The translations under genes and the position numbers were made by a program. 15,084 bases of DNA from DATJYV01 sp035499415 (GTDB lineage Bacteria; Bacteroidota; Ignavibacteria; UBA10030): positions 1 to 15,084 of the forward strand of contig DATJYV010000052.1 in assembly GCA_035499415.1 (NCBI GenBank), written 5' to 3'. Positions 1 to 7,962 of the stretch are shown piece after piece. Below the pieces are notes generated by a model that made no database searches, was not told the DNA's origin, and saw only the letters and a list, made by a program, of their open reading frames with translations. Position 1 is the first letter of the stretch. Each line of letters starts with the position of its first letter.

Positions 1-483
1 GACATTCAGAAATACCGGATTGAAGAGCTGCGAAAGCGGGCGCGGCGGGCCGGTGCATTCAACATCCGCACCCGCTCGGTCACTTCCCTGGAGGATCTGC
101 GTCCGGATTTCGACGGCGCGTTCGATCTTGTTCTTGTTGACGCCCCGTGCACGGGGACGGGAACGATCAGGCGGAATCCGGGCATGAAGTGGTCCGTCAC
201 AGAGGAGATGGTGACTGAGCTGAGCCGGAAGCAGCTGGACATTCTCAGTGCGTGCACCACTCTGGTAAAGCCCGGAGGACGCCTGGCCTACGCCACATGT
301 TCGCTCTTCGACGAAGAAAACGAGAATGTGGTGGGCAGATTCCTGGAGCTCCATCGCGAATTCAATATTGTGCCGCCTCCGGAAGCGTCCGACGCGGCGG
401 GAACGGGGGCCATGCCTGCGATCCGGACATTTCCCCATCGCGATGGGGCGGACGGATTTTTTTGCGCGGTCATGCAGCGTTGA
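1..483 (+). CDS. rsmB: 16S rRNA (cytosine-5)-methyltransferase, RsmB/Sun family, C-terminal part
   Basis: The frame is open from the first base and ends at the TGA at 481-483, so only the last 160 codons of the gene are present. The product is the catalytic end of a SAM-dependent m5C RNA methyltransferase of the RsmB/NOL1/NOP2 family, which methylates small-subunit rRNA in the cytosol. Visible residue 50 is the cysteine of motif IV (DAPCTGTG, followed by RRNPGMKW). Residue 100 is the catalytic cysteine of motif VI (ATCSLFDEEN). Both cysteines expected of this family are present. The C-terminus FPHRDGADGFFCAVMQR matches the usual family ending, so the 3' end is complete. The stop codon lies inside the left direct repeat of a small inserted element. 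Confidence is high for the family and moderate for RsmB rather than a paralogue such as RsmF. Confidence 0.9.
   Translation, partial: DIQKYRIEELRKRARRAGAFNIRTRSVTSLEDLRPDFDGAFDLVLVDAPCTGTGTIRRNPGMKWSVTEEMVTELSRKQLDILSACTTLVKPGGRLAYATCSLFDEENENVVGRFLELHREFNIVPPPEASDAAGTGAMPAIRTFPHRDGADGFFCAVMQR
474..483. repeat. Left direct repeat (putative target-site duplication)
   Basis: GCAGCGTTGA contains the TGA stop of the upstream methyltransferase. It recurs at 641-650 with one mismatch in the first base. Confidence 0.55.
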
Positions 484-524
484 GTAGTGTCCTCAATTCA
501 GCGGGCTCCAACGTATTAAGGAAG

Positions 525-555
525 CGTCATGCTGAACTCGTTTCAGCATCTGACG
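525..555. repeat. Perfect-arm hairpin inside the element
   Basis: CGTCA plus TGCTGAA (525-536) pairs with TTCAGCA (542-548) and TGACG (551-555). The loop is CTCGT and a TC bulge lies between the two stem parts. The 12 paired bases make a strong cruciform or RNA hairpin. The core resembles intergenic palindromes I recall from Bacteroidota-type genomes; that resemblance is from memory and untested. Confidence 0.55.
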
Positions 556-563
556 TTCACAGA

Positions 564-612
564 CCCCGAACCTCAGCCAGAGGCTGATGGGCTTTCGGCC
601 CAAAGTTCGGGG
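564..612. repeat. Three-way-junction (cloverleaf-like) structure inside the element
   Basis: CCCCGAAC (564-571) pairs perfectly with GTTCGGGG (605-612) as a closing stem. Inside it are two further hairpins: TCAGCC (573-578) with GGCTGA (582-587) around loop AGA, and TGGGC (588-592) with GCCCA (598-602) around loop TTTCG. Almost every base is paired, which is far more than chance would give. Confidence 0.55.
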
Positions 613-640
613 TGACTGTTGCTTGGAAATAGGACACTAC

Positions 641-650
641 CCAGCGTTGA
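641..650. repeat. Right direct repeat (putative target-site duplication)
   Basis: CCAGCGTTGA copies 474-483 with one mismatch. Removing 484-650 would restore a continuous end for rsmB with the same last codons and stop. Confidence 0.55.
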
Positions 651-656
651 GCTTCG

Positions 657-685
657 TTGATTATCGCCGGTTGATTTGATATCAT
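657..685 (+). promoter_or_regulatory. Possible sigma-70-like promoter for the TPR lipoprotein
   Basis: TTGATT (657-662) and TATCAT (680-685) are separated by 17 bp, which is ideal spacing. The -35 box matches consensus at 4 of 6 positions and the -10 box at 5 of 6. This would start transcription about 40 bp before the ATG at 730. If the organism is a Bacteroidota, its main sigma factor uses a different consensus, so this call is tentative. Confidence 0.3.
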
Positions 686-719
686 CAGGGACCAAAGGAC
701 GCTCTGTCAACCATGACTT

Positions 720-724
720 GGGAG
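720..724 (+). promoter_or_regulatory. Ribosome binding site deciding the lipoprotein start
   Basis: GGGAG ends 5 bases before the ATG at 730. That ATG opens directly into a signal peptide with a lipobox, so it is preferred over an in-frame upstream start at 676. Confidence 0.55.
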
Positions 725-729
725 ATTCC

Positions 730-1248
730 ATGAAGCTCTATATCGTCTCCGTCCTCCTCGTCGTCGCTGTTGCCGGGTGCTCGAAGCCGACAGACGACCA
801 GTACTTCAAGCGCGCCGTGGAGGCGCATAAGGGGGACCAATTCGACGAGGCCCTGGAGAACTATCAGTCGCTCGTCGACACATATCCGAACAGCCCGCTG
901 GTCCCGGAGGCGTTGTATGCGGAGGGGAGCATTTACCAGACGAACAAGCGCGACATGCCGAAGGCGATCGAATACTACAAAAAAGTCGCCGTGCAATTTC
1001 CGGACCATGCGACTGCTTCAAGCTCACTCTTCCTGGTCGGATACCTCTACAATAACGAGCTGAAGAATGTAGACTCCGCCCGTGCGGCGTACGAAGCATT
1101 CATCCGGCGTTATCCCACCAGCCCGATGATTTCTTCGGCGCAATTTGAACTTAACAACCTCGGGAAGGAGCCCGCGGAGCTTCTCAAAGAAGCGACACCG
1201 TTGAGCGAAAAATCCGAGCCCAAAGTTTCCGGCAAGCGCGCCAAGTGA
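730..1248 (+). CDS. TPR-repeat lipoprotein (BamD/YbgF-like)
   Basis: From the ATG at 730 the protein has 172 residues. It opens with a lipoprotein signal peptide: a hydrophobic stretch at about residues 3-15, lipobox VAGC, and the lipidated cysteine at position 17. The serine after it is neutral or outer-membrane-directing in E. coli terms. The rest is helical tetratricopeptide repeats with typical signatures (A..YY..V..QFPDH, A...Y..FI.RYPTS) at about residues 25-150, then a charged tail ending in KRAK. The architecture resembles BamD, YbgF/CpoB or YfiO-type periplasmic scaffolds but the protein is shorter than BamD, so no specific role is assigned. It lies 23 bp before the DUF58 gene, which suggests co-transcription. 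An in-frame start at 676 is possible but would bury the signal peptide. Confidence 0.82.
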   Translation: MKLYIVSVLLVVAVAGCSKPTDDQYFKRAVEAHKGDQFDEALENYQSLVDTYPNSPLVPEALYAEGSIYQTNKRDMPKAIEYYKKVAVQFPDHATASSSLFLVGYLYNNELKNVDSARAAYEAFIRRYPTSPMISSAQFELNNLGKEPAELLKEATPLSEKSEPKVSGKRAK

Positions 1249-1271
1249 AGCCTCTTTCGAGCCGCTGAGGC

Positions 1272-2168
1272 ATGTTCGAATCCGTCAAATATCTTCAACC
1301 CCAGGTCGTTGCGCAGCTCGCCAACATGGAGCTGCGGGCCCGGCTGGTGGTCGAAGGGTATATCACCGGCCTCCACAAAAGCCCGTACCACGGGTTCAGC
1401 GTCGAGTTCACCGAGCATCGCCAGTACCTGCCAGGCGACGAAATGAAATACATCGACTGGAAGGCGTACGGCAAGACCGACCGCTACTACATCAAACAGT
1501 TTGAAGAAGAGACGAACCTCAAATCGTACATCCTCCTCGACGCAAGCCGCTCGATGGATTTTTCCTCCGGCAGGAACATGCGAAAGCTGGAGTATGCGTC
1601 AAGCATCGCCGCCGCTCTTGCCTATTTGATGGTGGAGCAGCGCGATGCCGTCGGCCTGACCGTCTATGACGAACACGTTCGCACGAGCCTTCCGCCCCGG
1701 GCCACGAGACTTTATCTGAAACAGATTCTGCGGGAATTGGAGCTCACACAGGCCGGAGGCAGGACGGGCACTGCGGCATCCCTCCACCGGATCGCCGAAC
1801 AACTCAAGCGGCGCGGCCTTATTATTGTCCTGAGCGACCTCTTCGACGACCCGGCCCAGGTCCTTTCCGCATTGAAACATTTTCGCCACAAGGGGAATGA
1901 GGTCGTCGTCATGCAGGTCCTCGACCCGCAGGAACGCTCGTTTGCGTTCGAGGGAGACGCGATCTTTCGGGATATGGAAACGAACGAAGAGATCGCGACC
2001 CAACCGTGGCACATTCGCGCCGCGTACCGCGAATCGATGAAGGCATTTCTTGACGCGTACAAGCAGGCGTTCCGGGATAACGCGATCGACTATGTCCAGC
2101 TTGACACCGAAACGCCTTTTGACAAGGCGTTGTTTGAATACTTGAACAAACGAAGCCGCATGCATTAG
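1272..2168 (+). CDS. DUF58 domain protein (von Willebrand A-like)
   Basis: This is a 298-residue soluble protein without a signal peptide or membrane segment. The N-terminal half carries the DUF58 signature: G.HKSPYHGFSVEF around residues 34-46, then YLPGDEMKYIDWKAYGKTD at about 52-70. A vWA-like fold follows, with the metal-site motif DASRS at residues 90-94. A later strand reads LIIVLSDLFDDP. Family members usually sit beside MoxR ATPases and other vWA membrane proteins and are thought to help assemble or activate protein complexes. No MoxR gene is visible here; the neighbours are a TPR lipoprotein upstream and uvrA downstream. The start is preceded by GAGG placed very close to the ATG, a weak ribosome site. 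The family call is secure and the cellular role unknown. Confidence 0.88.
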   Translation: MFESVKYLQPQVVAQLANMELRARLVVEGYITGLHKSPYHGFSVEFTEHRQYLPGDEMKYIDWKAYGKTDRYYIKQFEEETNLKSYILLDASRSMDFSSGRNMRKLEYASSIAAALAYLMVEQRDAVGLTVYDEHVRTSLPPRATRLYLKQILRELELTQAGGRTGTAASLHRIAEQLKRRGLIIVLSDLFDDPAQVLSALKHFRHKGNEVVVMQVLDPQERSFAFEGDAIFRDMETNEEIATQPWHIRAAYRESMKAFLDAYKQAFRDNAIDYVQLDTETPFDKALFEYLNKRSRMH

Positions 2169-2180
2169 GAGCTTGATCTC

Positions 2181-2201
2181 CGGGACGGCAGATCCGTCCT
2201 G
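2181..2201 (+). terminator. GC-rich hairpin between the DUF58 gene and uvrA
   Basis: GGACGG (2183-2188) pairs with CCGTCC (2194-2199) around loop CAGAT, extended by one G-T and one C-G pair. It starts 12 bases after the DUF58 stop. There is no T-run after it, so it is a weak terminator candidate. A second small hairpin follows, TCGAT (2204-2208) with ATCGA (2214-2218). Either may lie in the uvrA leader. Confidence 0.25.
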
Positions 2202-2270
2202 TCTCGATTGAGCATCGATACGCCGCTTCTCAAACCGGATTCGTAATTCCTTTCTTCGCGACTGATCCGC

Positions 2271-5141
2271 ATGCAGGAAACGTCAATCATCGTCCGGGGC
2301 GCCCGCGTCCATAACCTCAAGAACATCGACGTCGATATTCCCCGCGACGCGCTGACAGTCATCACCGGGCTGTCGGGCTCCGGCAAATCGAGTCTCGCGT
2401 TCGACACGATTTATGCCGAAGGCCAGAGGCGCTATGTCGAAAGTCTCTCGGCATATGCCCGGCAGTTCCTGGAAATGATGGAGCGACCCGACGTCGATTC
2501 GATCGAAGGCCTCAGTCCATCCATCTCCATCGAACAGAAAACCGTCAGCTCCAACCCGCGCTCGACGGTCGGCACGGTGACCGAAATCTACGACTACCTC
2601 CGGCTTCTGTTCGCGCGCGTAGGAACGCAATTCTGCTATAACTGCGGCCGGAAAGTCCAGCGCCAATCGGTCGACCAGATCATCGACGCGATCGAGGCAT
2701 ACCGGGCGGGAACGAAGCTGCAGATCCTGGCTCCGGTCGTCAAGGGACGAAAAGGGCATTACCGCGAGCTCTTTGAAAAAATTCTGAAGGATGGATTTGT
2801 ACGTGTGAGGGTGGATGGGGAGGTTCGCCCGATCACAAAGGCGATGAAGGTGGACCGGTACAAGCTTCACAATATCGAGATCGTCGTCGACCGGATCGAA
2901 GCACGAAAGGGAGTTCGTTCGAGAATCGCGGATTCAGTCGAAGTAGCGCTGAAATTCGGCGAAGGCGTTCTCATCGTCAACGACGGCACCACGGACCAGC
3001 TCTTCAGCCAGAGATATTCCTGCTCGTACTGCGGCATCAGCTACGAAGACCCCGCACCAAACTCGTTCTCCTTCAATTCTCCGGGCGGATACTGTCCCCG
3101 ATGTGAAGGACTCGGAGAACTCAAAGCGTTCGACATGAATCTCATCATGCCCGACCACTCCAAGTCGATCAACGAATCGGGAATTGCCGCGCTCGGCAAG
3201 CCGCGTGCGACATGGATGTTCAGCCAGGTTCGCGCGGTGGCCAAGAAATTCAAATTCGACTTCGACACGCCTCTCAAGGATCTGAGCGCCGGGGCGCGCG
3301 AAGCGCTCATCGATGGGCTCGGCGATGAAAAACTGGACGTCGAGTACGTTTATGAGTCGGGGCGAACGACGGTCTATAAACACCGGTTCGACGGGCTTCT
3401 CAAGATGATGCAGCGCTATTATGACGAGACGAGTTCAAACAACATCCGGAGCTGGGTCGAGTCTTTCATGTCAACAAGCCGGTGCGACGTCTGCAACGGG
3501 GGCAGGTTGAAAAAGGAAAGTCTGGCGGTGAAGGTCGAGGATGAGAAGACCGGAAAGGCGTGGAACATGCATGATGTCGTCTCGCTCTCCATCGACCGCG
3601 CTCTCGGTTTTGTGGAACAGCTCTCCCTCACATCCCGGAAGGAAGAGATTGCGCGGCAGGTCGTCAAGGAGATTCGCGAGCGCCTTCAGTTTCTGGTGAA
3701 TGTGGGATTGACCTACCTGACGATCGACCGGCCTTCGCGGACGCTTTCGGGCGGGGAAGGGCAAAGGATCCGTCTTGCGACGCAGATCGGGACGCAGCTC
3801 GTCGGCGTGCTTTACATCCTGGACGAACCGAGCATCGGCCTGCACCCGCGCGATAACCGCAAACTGATTGATTCGCTGAAGGCACTCCGCGACCTCGGCA
3901 ACAGCGTCATCGTCGTTGAACACGACAAGGAAATGATCGAGAGCGCCGATTACGTCGTCGATCTGGGTCCGGGCGCGGGCGAACACGGCGGGCGCCTGGT
4001 TATAGGGGGCAGTCCGCGCGAGCTGGTGAAGCACGGGAACGGAGGGAAGAAACCGGGAAACGGCTCGGCGGAATCGCTCACGGCGCTCTACCTGATGGGC
4101 ATGAAGCATATCGCCGTTCCGGAGAAGCGGCGGAAGGGAAACGGAAAACAGTTGGTCCTGACGGGGGCGCAAGGGAACAATCTCAAAAACGTGACGATGA
4201 AGATTCCCCTCGGCACGATGGTTTGCGTCACCGGCGTGAGCGGTTCGGGGAAATCAACCCTCGTAAACGAAACCCTTTTCCCGATCCTGTCCCGCACCTT
4301 CTATAAAACGAAGATGATACCACTCACGTACAAGTCGGTCGCCGGATTGGAGCATCTGGATAAGGTGATCGACATCGACCAGTCGCCGATCGGACGAACG
4401 CCGCGGTCGAATCCGGCAACGTACACCGGTCTGTTTGCGCCGATCCGTGACCTCTTCACGCAGCTTCCGGAGGCGCAGATCCGCGGCTACAAGGCGGGAC
4501 GGTTCAGCTTTAATGTGAAGGGGGGAAGGTGCGAGAACTGCGAAGGGGACGGCGTGCGGAAGATCGAGATGAATTTTCTTCCCGACGTGTACGTCCTATG
4601 CGACGTGTGCAACGGGAAGAGGTATAACCGCGAAACGCTGGAAGTCTTGTACAAAGGGAAATCGATCGCGGATGTTTTAGAGATGACCGTGGACGATGCG
4701 ATCGACCTGTTCAACGAGCTTCCGCGTATCAAGCGGCACCTGCAGACGCTGCATGACGTTGGACTCGGATATATCCGGCTCGGCCAGCAGGCGACGACGC
4801 TCTCGGGAGGAGAAGCCCAACGCGTTAAGCTGTCAACCGAACTTTCGAAGATCGGAACCGGAAAAACGCTGTATATTCTTGACGAACCGACGACCGGACT
4901 CCATTTCGAGGATATCCGGATGCTGCTCAGTGTGCTCGACGCGCTTGTTGATCGCGGGAACACGGTCGTCATCATTGAGCACAATCTCGATGTAGTGAAA
5001 ACGGCCGATTGGGTCATCGACCTCGGTCCGGACGGGGGAGATAACGGGGGGCGAATTATCGCAGAGGGAACGCCCGAGCAGGTCGCGAAAAACAAGGAAT
5101 CCGTTACGGGAAGTTATTTGCAGGACGTGCTAAAGAAGTGA
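2271..5141 (+). CDS. uvrA: Excinuclease ABC subunit A (UvrA)
   Basis: UvrA is the DNA-damage-recognition ATPase of nucleotide excision repair; as a dimer it loads UvrB onto lesions. The 956-residue length is normal and both ABC modules are complete. Module I has Walker A GLSGSGKSS (33-41), signature LSGGEGQR (492-499) and Walker B LYILDEP (514-520). Module II has Walker A GVSGSGKST (655-663), signature LSGGEAQR (844-851) and Walker B LYILDEP. Zinc-finger cysteine pairs are visible at C251/C254 with C275/C278, and at C754/C757 with C777/C780. A CYNC pair is also present at 122-125. No Shine-Dalgarno is evident before the ATG, but the N-terminus aligns with the family start. No SOS box is recognised in the 102-bp upstream gap. 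The gene converges on the DUF5916 gene. Confidence 0.98.
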   Translation: MQETSIIVRGARVHNLKNIDVDIPRDALTVITGLSGSGKSSLAFDTIYAEGQRRYVESLSAYARQFLEMMERPDVDSIEGLSPSISIEQKTVSSNPRSTVGTVTEIYDYLRLLFARVGTQFCYNCGRKVQRQSVDQIIDAIEAYRAGTKLQILAPVVKGRKGHYRELFEKILKDGFVRVRVDGEVRPITKAMKVDRYKLHNIEIVVDRIEARKGVRSRIADSVEVALKFGEGVLIVNDGTTDQLFSQRYSCSYCGISYEDPAPNSFSFNSPGGYCPRCEGLGELKAFDMNLIMPDHSKSINESGIAALGKPRATWMFSQVRAVAKKFKFDFDTPLKDLSAGAREALIDGLGDEKLDVEYVYESGRTTVYKHRFDGLLKMMQRYYDETSSNNIRSWVESFMSTSRCDVCNGGRLKKESLAVKVEDEKTGKAWNMHDVVSLSIDRALGFVEQLSLTSRKEEIARQVVKEIRERLQFLVNVGLTYLTIDRPSRTLSGGEGQRIRLATQIGTQLVGVLYILDEPSIGLHPRDNRKLIDSLKALRDLGNSVIVVEHDKEMIESADYVVDLGPGAGEHGGRLVIGGSPRELVKHGNGGKKPGNGSAESLTALYLMGMKHIAVPEKRRKGNGKQLVLTGAQGNNLKNVTMKIPLGTMVCVTGVSGSGKSTLVNETLFPILSRTFYKTKMIPLTYKSVAGLEHLDKVIDIDQSPIGRTPRSNPATYTGLFAPIRDLFTQLPEAQIRGYKAGRFSFNVKGGRCENCEGDGVRKIEMNFLPDVYVLCDVCNGKRYNRETLEVLYKGKSIADVLEMTVDDAIDLFNELPRIKRHLQTLHDVGLGYIRLGQQATTLSGGEAQRVKLSTELSKIGTGKTLYILDEPTTGLHFEDIRMLLSVLDALVDRGNTVVIIEHNLDVVKTADWVIDLGPDGGDNGGRIIAEGTPEQVAKNKESVTGSYLQDVLKK

Positions 5142-5180
5142 TGAGCCAAATGGGAAGGAGCTTCTCATCTGCGCGAGCCG

Positions 5181-7856
5181 TCAAGGATTCAGCCAATACG
5201 AAATCTTTACCAGAAACACATTCTCCCACATTCCGCCAAAAAGATCTCCGAAATCTCGCTGGAAATTGAAATCCCCCGGGTTTATGAGGTTTGTCCTGTT
5301 CAGAGTCCAGGCGAAATAAATCGTCGAGCCGGGTAGGTACTCCCACCGAAGCACAGCATTTCCCCTGAGTGATTTATAATTGAAATCCGGGTCGGCGAAC
5401 GCGAACGCCGTTGCAGGTCCGGGCCCGTCCGGGTCGACGGTGAACACCCCGCCGGAGGAAGTGATCGTCGAGCCGTTGGTTCCATACAGCGTAAAATCCA
5501 GCGTTCGGGGCTTGAGAAATTCTTCGTAGTTATAGTATCTCCCGACAGAAATGAGCGGCTGAAGGAACAGCTGGAGCGTCAGCTTCGGCGAAAAGGTCCA
5601 GTCGAGGCGGACGCTCGCGCCAAACTCTTTCTGCTCGATTGCCGAGAACACATATCGCATACCGTATGTCTGCGTTGCAAGCGGGTCGGCGACGGTGGTC
5701 ACCCATTGTGGGTCGGTGATGTCGTGGTCGAAGTACGGCGCGACGCTCAGTCTGATCCCGTTACCCGGCTTCCATTCAACTCCTGCATTCGTCGTCCAAC
5801 GCCTGCGTCCGCGCTTCGTGGCCCCAAAAATTCCCGCGCTATAAACGTATTCCTTTCGCGAGTCCGTTGAGAGGTCGGCCCCTCCGTTATATCCTTCGTA
5901 CAGCGAGGCCATGAGAGGTCCGCCGTGCGACTGTGTATTGTCCAGCTGCGGCGGAAGATACGATGCGTTTGCGTCGGCATTCCAGTAGTTCATGAATTGG
6001 CCGCTGGCAAACATGTAATATCCGTCTCCGACTCTGTTGCCGCCGAAGTCATACACCCTGTAGGTGGCAACATTGATACCTTTCAGTCGGAAAAGTCCGT
6101 CCGGCTCGTACCATTGATATCCCACGACGGCATGTGCGTTGATTTCGTTGGCCTGATACAGAAAGCCGAGGTCGTTTGTCTCGAACCCGGGCGACATCAC
6201 TCCAACGGCCCCGTTGAATTTCCAATTCCCCTTCTGCTTGTTGAGCATGCTCCGGATGACGTAGCCGGACATTGAGGTGGCGTTGCTGTCGAGTCCGAGA
6301 AACGAAGCGTCCGGCTCCTGATAATAATGAACGGCAGATTGCTGTACGTTCAGCATCTGTGCGGCCGAGCCCTCGATGCGCGACACGGCGGCGTAGTTGG
6401 AAAGTACCCACATCCGGTCGGCGTCGAGATTCGTCCAGCCGTCGACCCCGAGGCAATAGGCGCGGTTGCTGAAGCCGTTCGCGAGATACGATTGGTTCAA
6501 GTCGCGGAATGCAGCGGTGCCGATGAATCCGATTCCCTGCGCCCCGTCATTGAAGACGCGAAGCGCCCGGACGACGTTGTAGGAGGTGAGGGGTTCGACA
6601 ATATCGGTGTACCGGTTTCCCAGGGAATCCTGAACGCGCGCATCTTCCTGTGCCGTAATCGCATGCACACTTCCGATCGACCACCCTTCCGACAATTTGC
6701 CCGTCAGCTTTGCGGCGGCGATGATCGTCGTCTTGTCCGGGATGTCGTCAAAGCCGACGTGCTGGGGCAGGCCTTCGGGCGGTCTGCCGATTCTCCTGCT
6801 GTAGAAAAATATGGGGTCTGACCAGTTGAATCCCCACCGGTTGTTCAGGCCTCCGTGGCCGAATGAAAAAATGCTCGACCCCTCAACGAAGAACGGGCGC
6901 TTCTCGTCGAAGTACGTTTGATACTCGGTGAGATTCACGACTGCCGGGTCGACTTCGACCTGTCCGAAATCCGGATTGATCGTCCCGTTGACCGTCATGT
7001 TGCTCCCAATGCCGACCTTGACGTCGCCGCCGATGTTGGCATTTGCCTTCGAACCGGAATTGAACGGATCCCCCGCCGTAAAGTCGTTCGTGTAGGTTTC
7101 GCTGGAAACGAAGTACGGAAGGACCTCGAGCCGCGGAGGAGGGTGAATCTCGCGGATCCCGACAAGGTCCGCGTACCGGGAGACTGCGCCGCTCTCTTTT
7201 TTCGGGACCATCACAAAATAATCCTCCTCGTTCCGCCGGTTGATGAGTCGCTCGAAATTGATTCCCCACACGTACTCATCCAGAGTGGGGAATCGAAGCT
7301 GTGAGAACGGAATCCGGAATTCGGCGGTCCAGCCGAGACTGTCGATGTTCGCGGCGACTTCCCAGATTCCGTCCCACGTGTTGTCGGTCTCTTCGTCGTT
7401 GTAGTTCGTTCCATCCTGAATCGCCCCGCCCGGATCGACGCCGAAATAAAATCCGGTCCGCCGGTCGTGATACGGGTCAAGCGAAACATAAAACCAATCG
7501 GCGCTGATGATGTCGTCGCGTCGTCCGATGCGGGAGACAATGGAATCGGGAGATGTGTCGTACATGCGCGCCGCAACGTACAATGCGGCATCGTCGAAGG
7601 CGACCCAGACCTCGGTCTTCTGGGTTGGAGGGGAACCCTCGTCCGGATTCCGCTGGGTGAATTGTGTGATGCCGGGCTGCTGCCACTCCTGCTCGGAAAG
7701 AATGCCATCGATGGTGATGGGATGAGAGATGCGCGAGGCCCGGACGATGGGACGGGAAGAGAGAGAGTCCATGTCCGGCTTGCCCGCGGCGTGCGACGCG
7801 AGCAGGGCAAATACCGGCAGGCACACACCTGGTCGCATACGGGTCTTCTGAGCCAT
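5181..7856 (-). CDS. CBM9-like/DUF5916 outer-membrane protein
   Basis: The 891-residue protein has an N-terminal hydrophobic stretch (about residues 11-25) that reads as a signal peptide. A CBM9-like beta-sandwich follows at roughly 46-190 (PITIDGILSEQEWQ, VWVAFDDAALYVAARMYD, WTAEFRIPFSQLRF). The remainder is the DUF5916 region, with its hallmark INPDFGQVEVD and YFDEKRPFFVEGSSIF near residues 293-330. After that come many alternating aromatic strands ending in VKISYWLNP, consistent with a C-terminal barrel in the outer membrane. The family is common in Bacteroidota-related bacteria. Its substrate is unknown, and carbohydrate binding is only suggested by the CBM9 fold. The start is uncertain: a second Met at residue 7 (position 7838) gives an equally good signal peptide, and neither has a strong ribosome site. 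It converges with uvrA, with 39 bp between the stops. Confidence 0.88.
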   Translation of the reverse strand: MAQKTRMRPGVCLPVFALLASHAAGKPDMDSLSSRPIVRASRISHPITIDGILSEQEWQQPGITQFTQRNPDEGSPPTQKTEVWVAFDDAALYVAARMYDTSPDSIVSRIGRRDDIISADWFYVSLDPYHDRRTGFYFGVDPGGAIQDGTNYNDEETDNTWDGIWEVAANIDSLGWTAEFRIPFSQLRFPTLDEYVWGINFERLINRRNEEDYFVMVPKKESGAVSRYADLVGIREIHPPPRLEVLPYFVSSETYTNDFTAGDPFNSGSKANANIGGDVKVGIGSNMTVNGTINPDFGQVEVDPAVVNLTEYQTYFDEKRPFFVEGSSIFSFGHGGLNNRWGFNWSDPIFFYSRRIGRPPEGLPQHVGFDDIPDKTTIIAAAKLTGKLSEGWSIGSVHAITAQEDARVQDSLGNRYTDIVEPLTSYNVVRALRVFNDGAQGIGFIGTAAFRDLNQSYLANGFSNRAYCLGVDGWTNLDADRMWVLSNYAAVSRIEGSAAQMLNVQQSAVHYYQEPDASFLGLDSNATSMSGYVIRSMLNKQKGNWKFNGAVGVMSPGFETNDLGFLYQANEINAHAVVGYQWYEPDGLFRLKGINVATYRVYDFGGNRVGDGYYMFASGQFMNYWNADANASYLPPQLDNTQSHGGPLMASLYEGYNGGADLSTDSRKEYVYSAGIFGATKRGRRRWTTNAGVEWKPGNGIRLSVAPYFDHDITDPQWVTTVADPLATQTYGMRYVFSAIEQKEFGASVRLDWTFSPKLTLQLFLQPLISVGRYYNYEEFLKPRTLDFTLYGTNGSTITSSGGVFTVDPDGPGPATAFAFADPDFNYKSLRGNAVLRWEYLPGSTIYFAWTLNRTNLINPGDFNFQRDFGDLFGGMWENVFLVKISYWLNP

Positions 7857-7962
7857 CGGAGCAGCGTTCGCGGTGGGATAAACGGGGCGGAGGAGCCGGC
7901 ATGGAAATGAAGTTGGCGCCGGCGCAACGGCTGTTCTCAGCCCGGACTCCGACGTGAAGGAT

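Larger units (their letters stand above)
484..640. mobile_element. MITE-like structured repeat with 10-bp terminal inverted repeats
   Basis: The 157-bp segment begins with GTAGTGTCCT (484-493) and ends with its exact reverse complement AGGACACTAC (631-640). It is flanked by GCAGCGTTGA at 474-483 and CCAGCGTTGA at 641-650, identical at 9 of 10 positions, and the next base is G in both contexts (484 and 651). This is the layout of a transposed, non-autonomous element with a target-site duplication. Inside are a hairpin at 525-555 and a branched structure at 564-612. No ORF in it looks coding. It sits between the rsmB stop and the promoter region of the next gene. It may also act as a transcription attenuator. 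Only one copy is visible, so repeat status in the genome is inferred. Confidence 0.6.

Noticed and set aside
5134..5169. Possible terminator between convergent uvrA and the DUF5916 gene
   Set aside because: GATGAG and CTCATC can pair, but the loop is long, competing pairings exist and no T-run follows.
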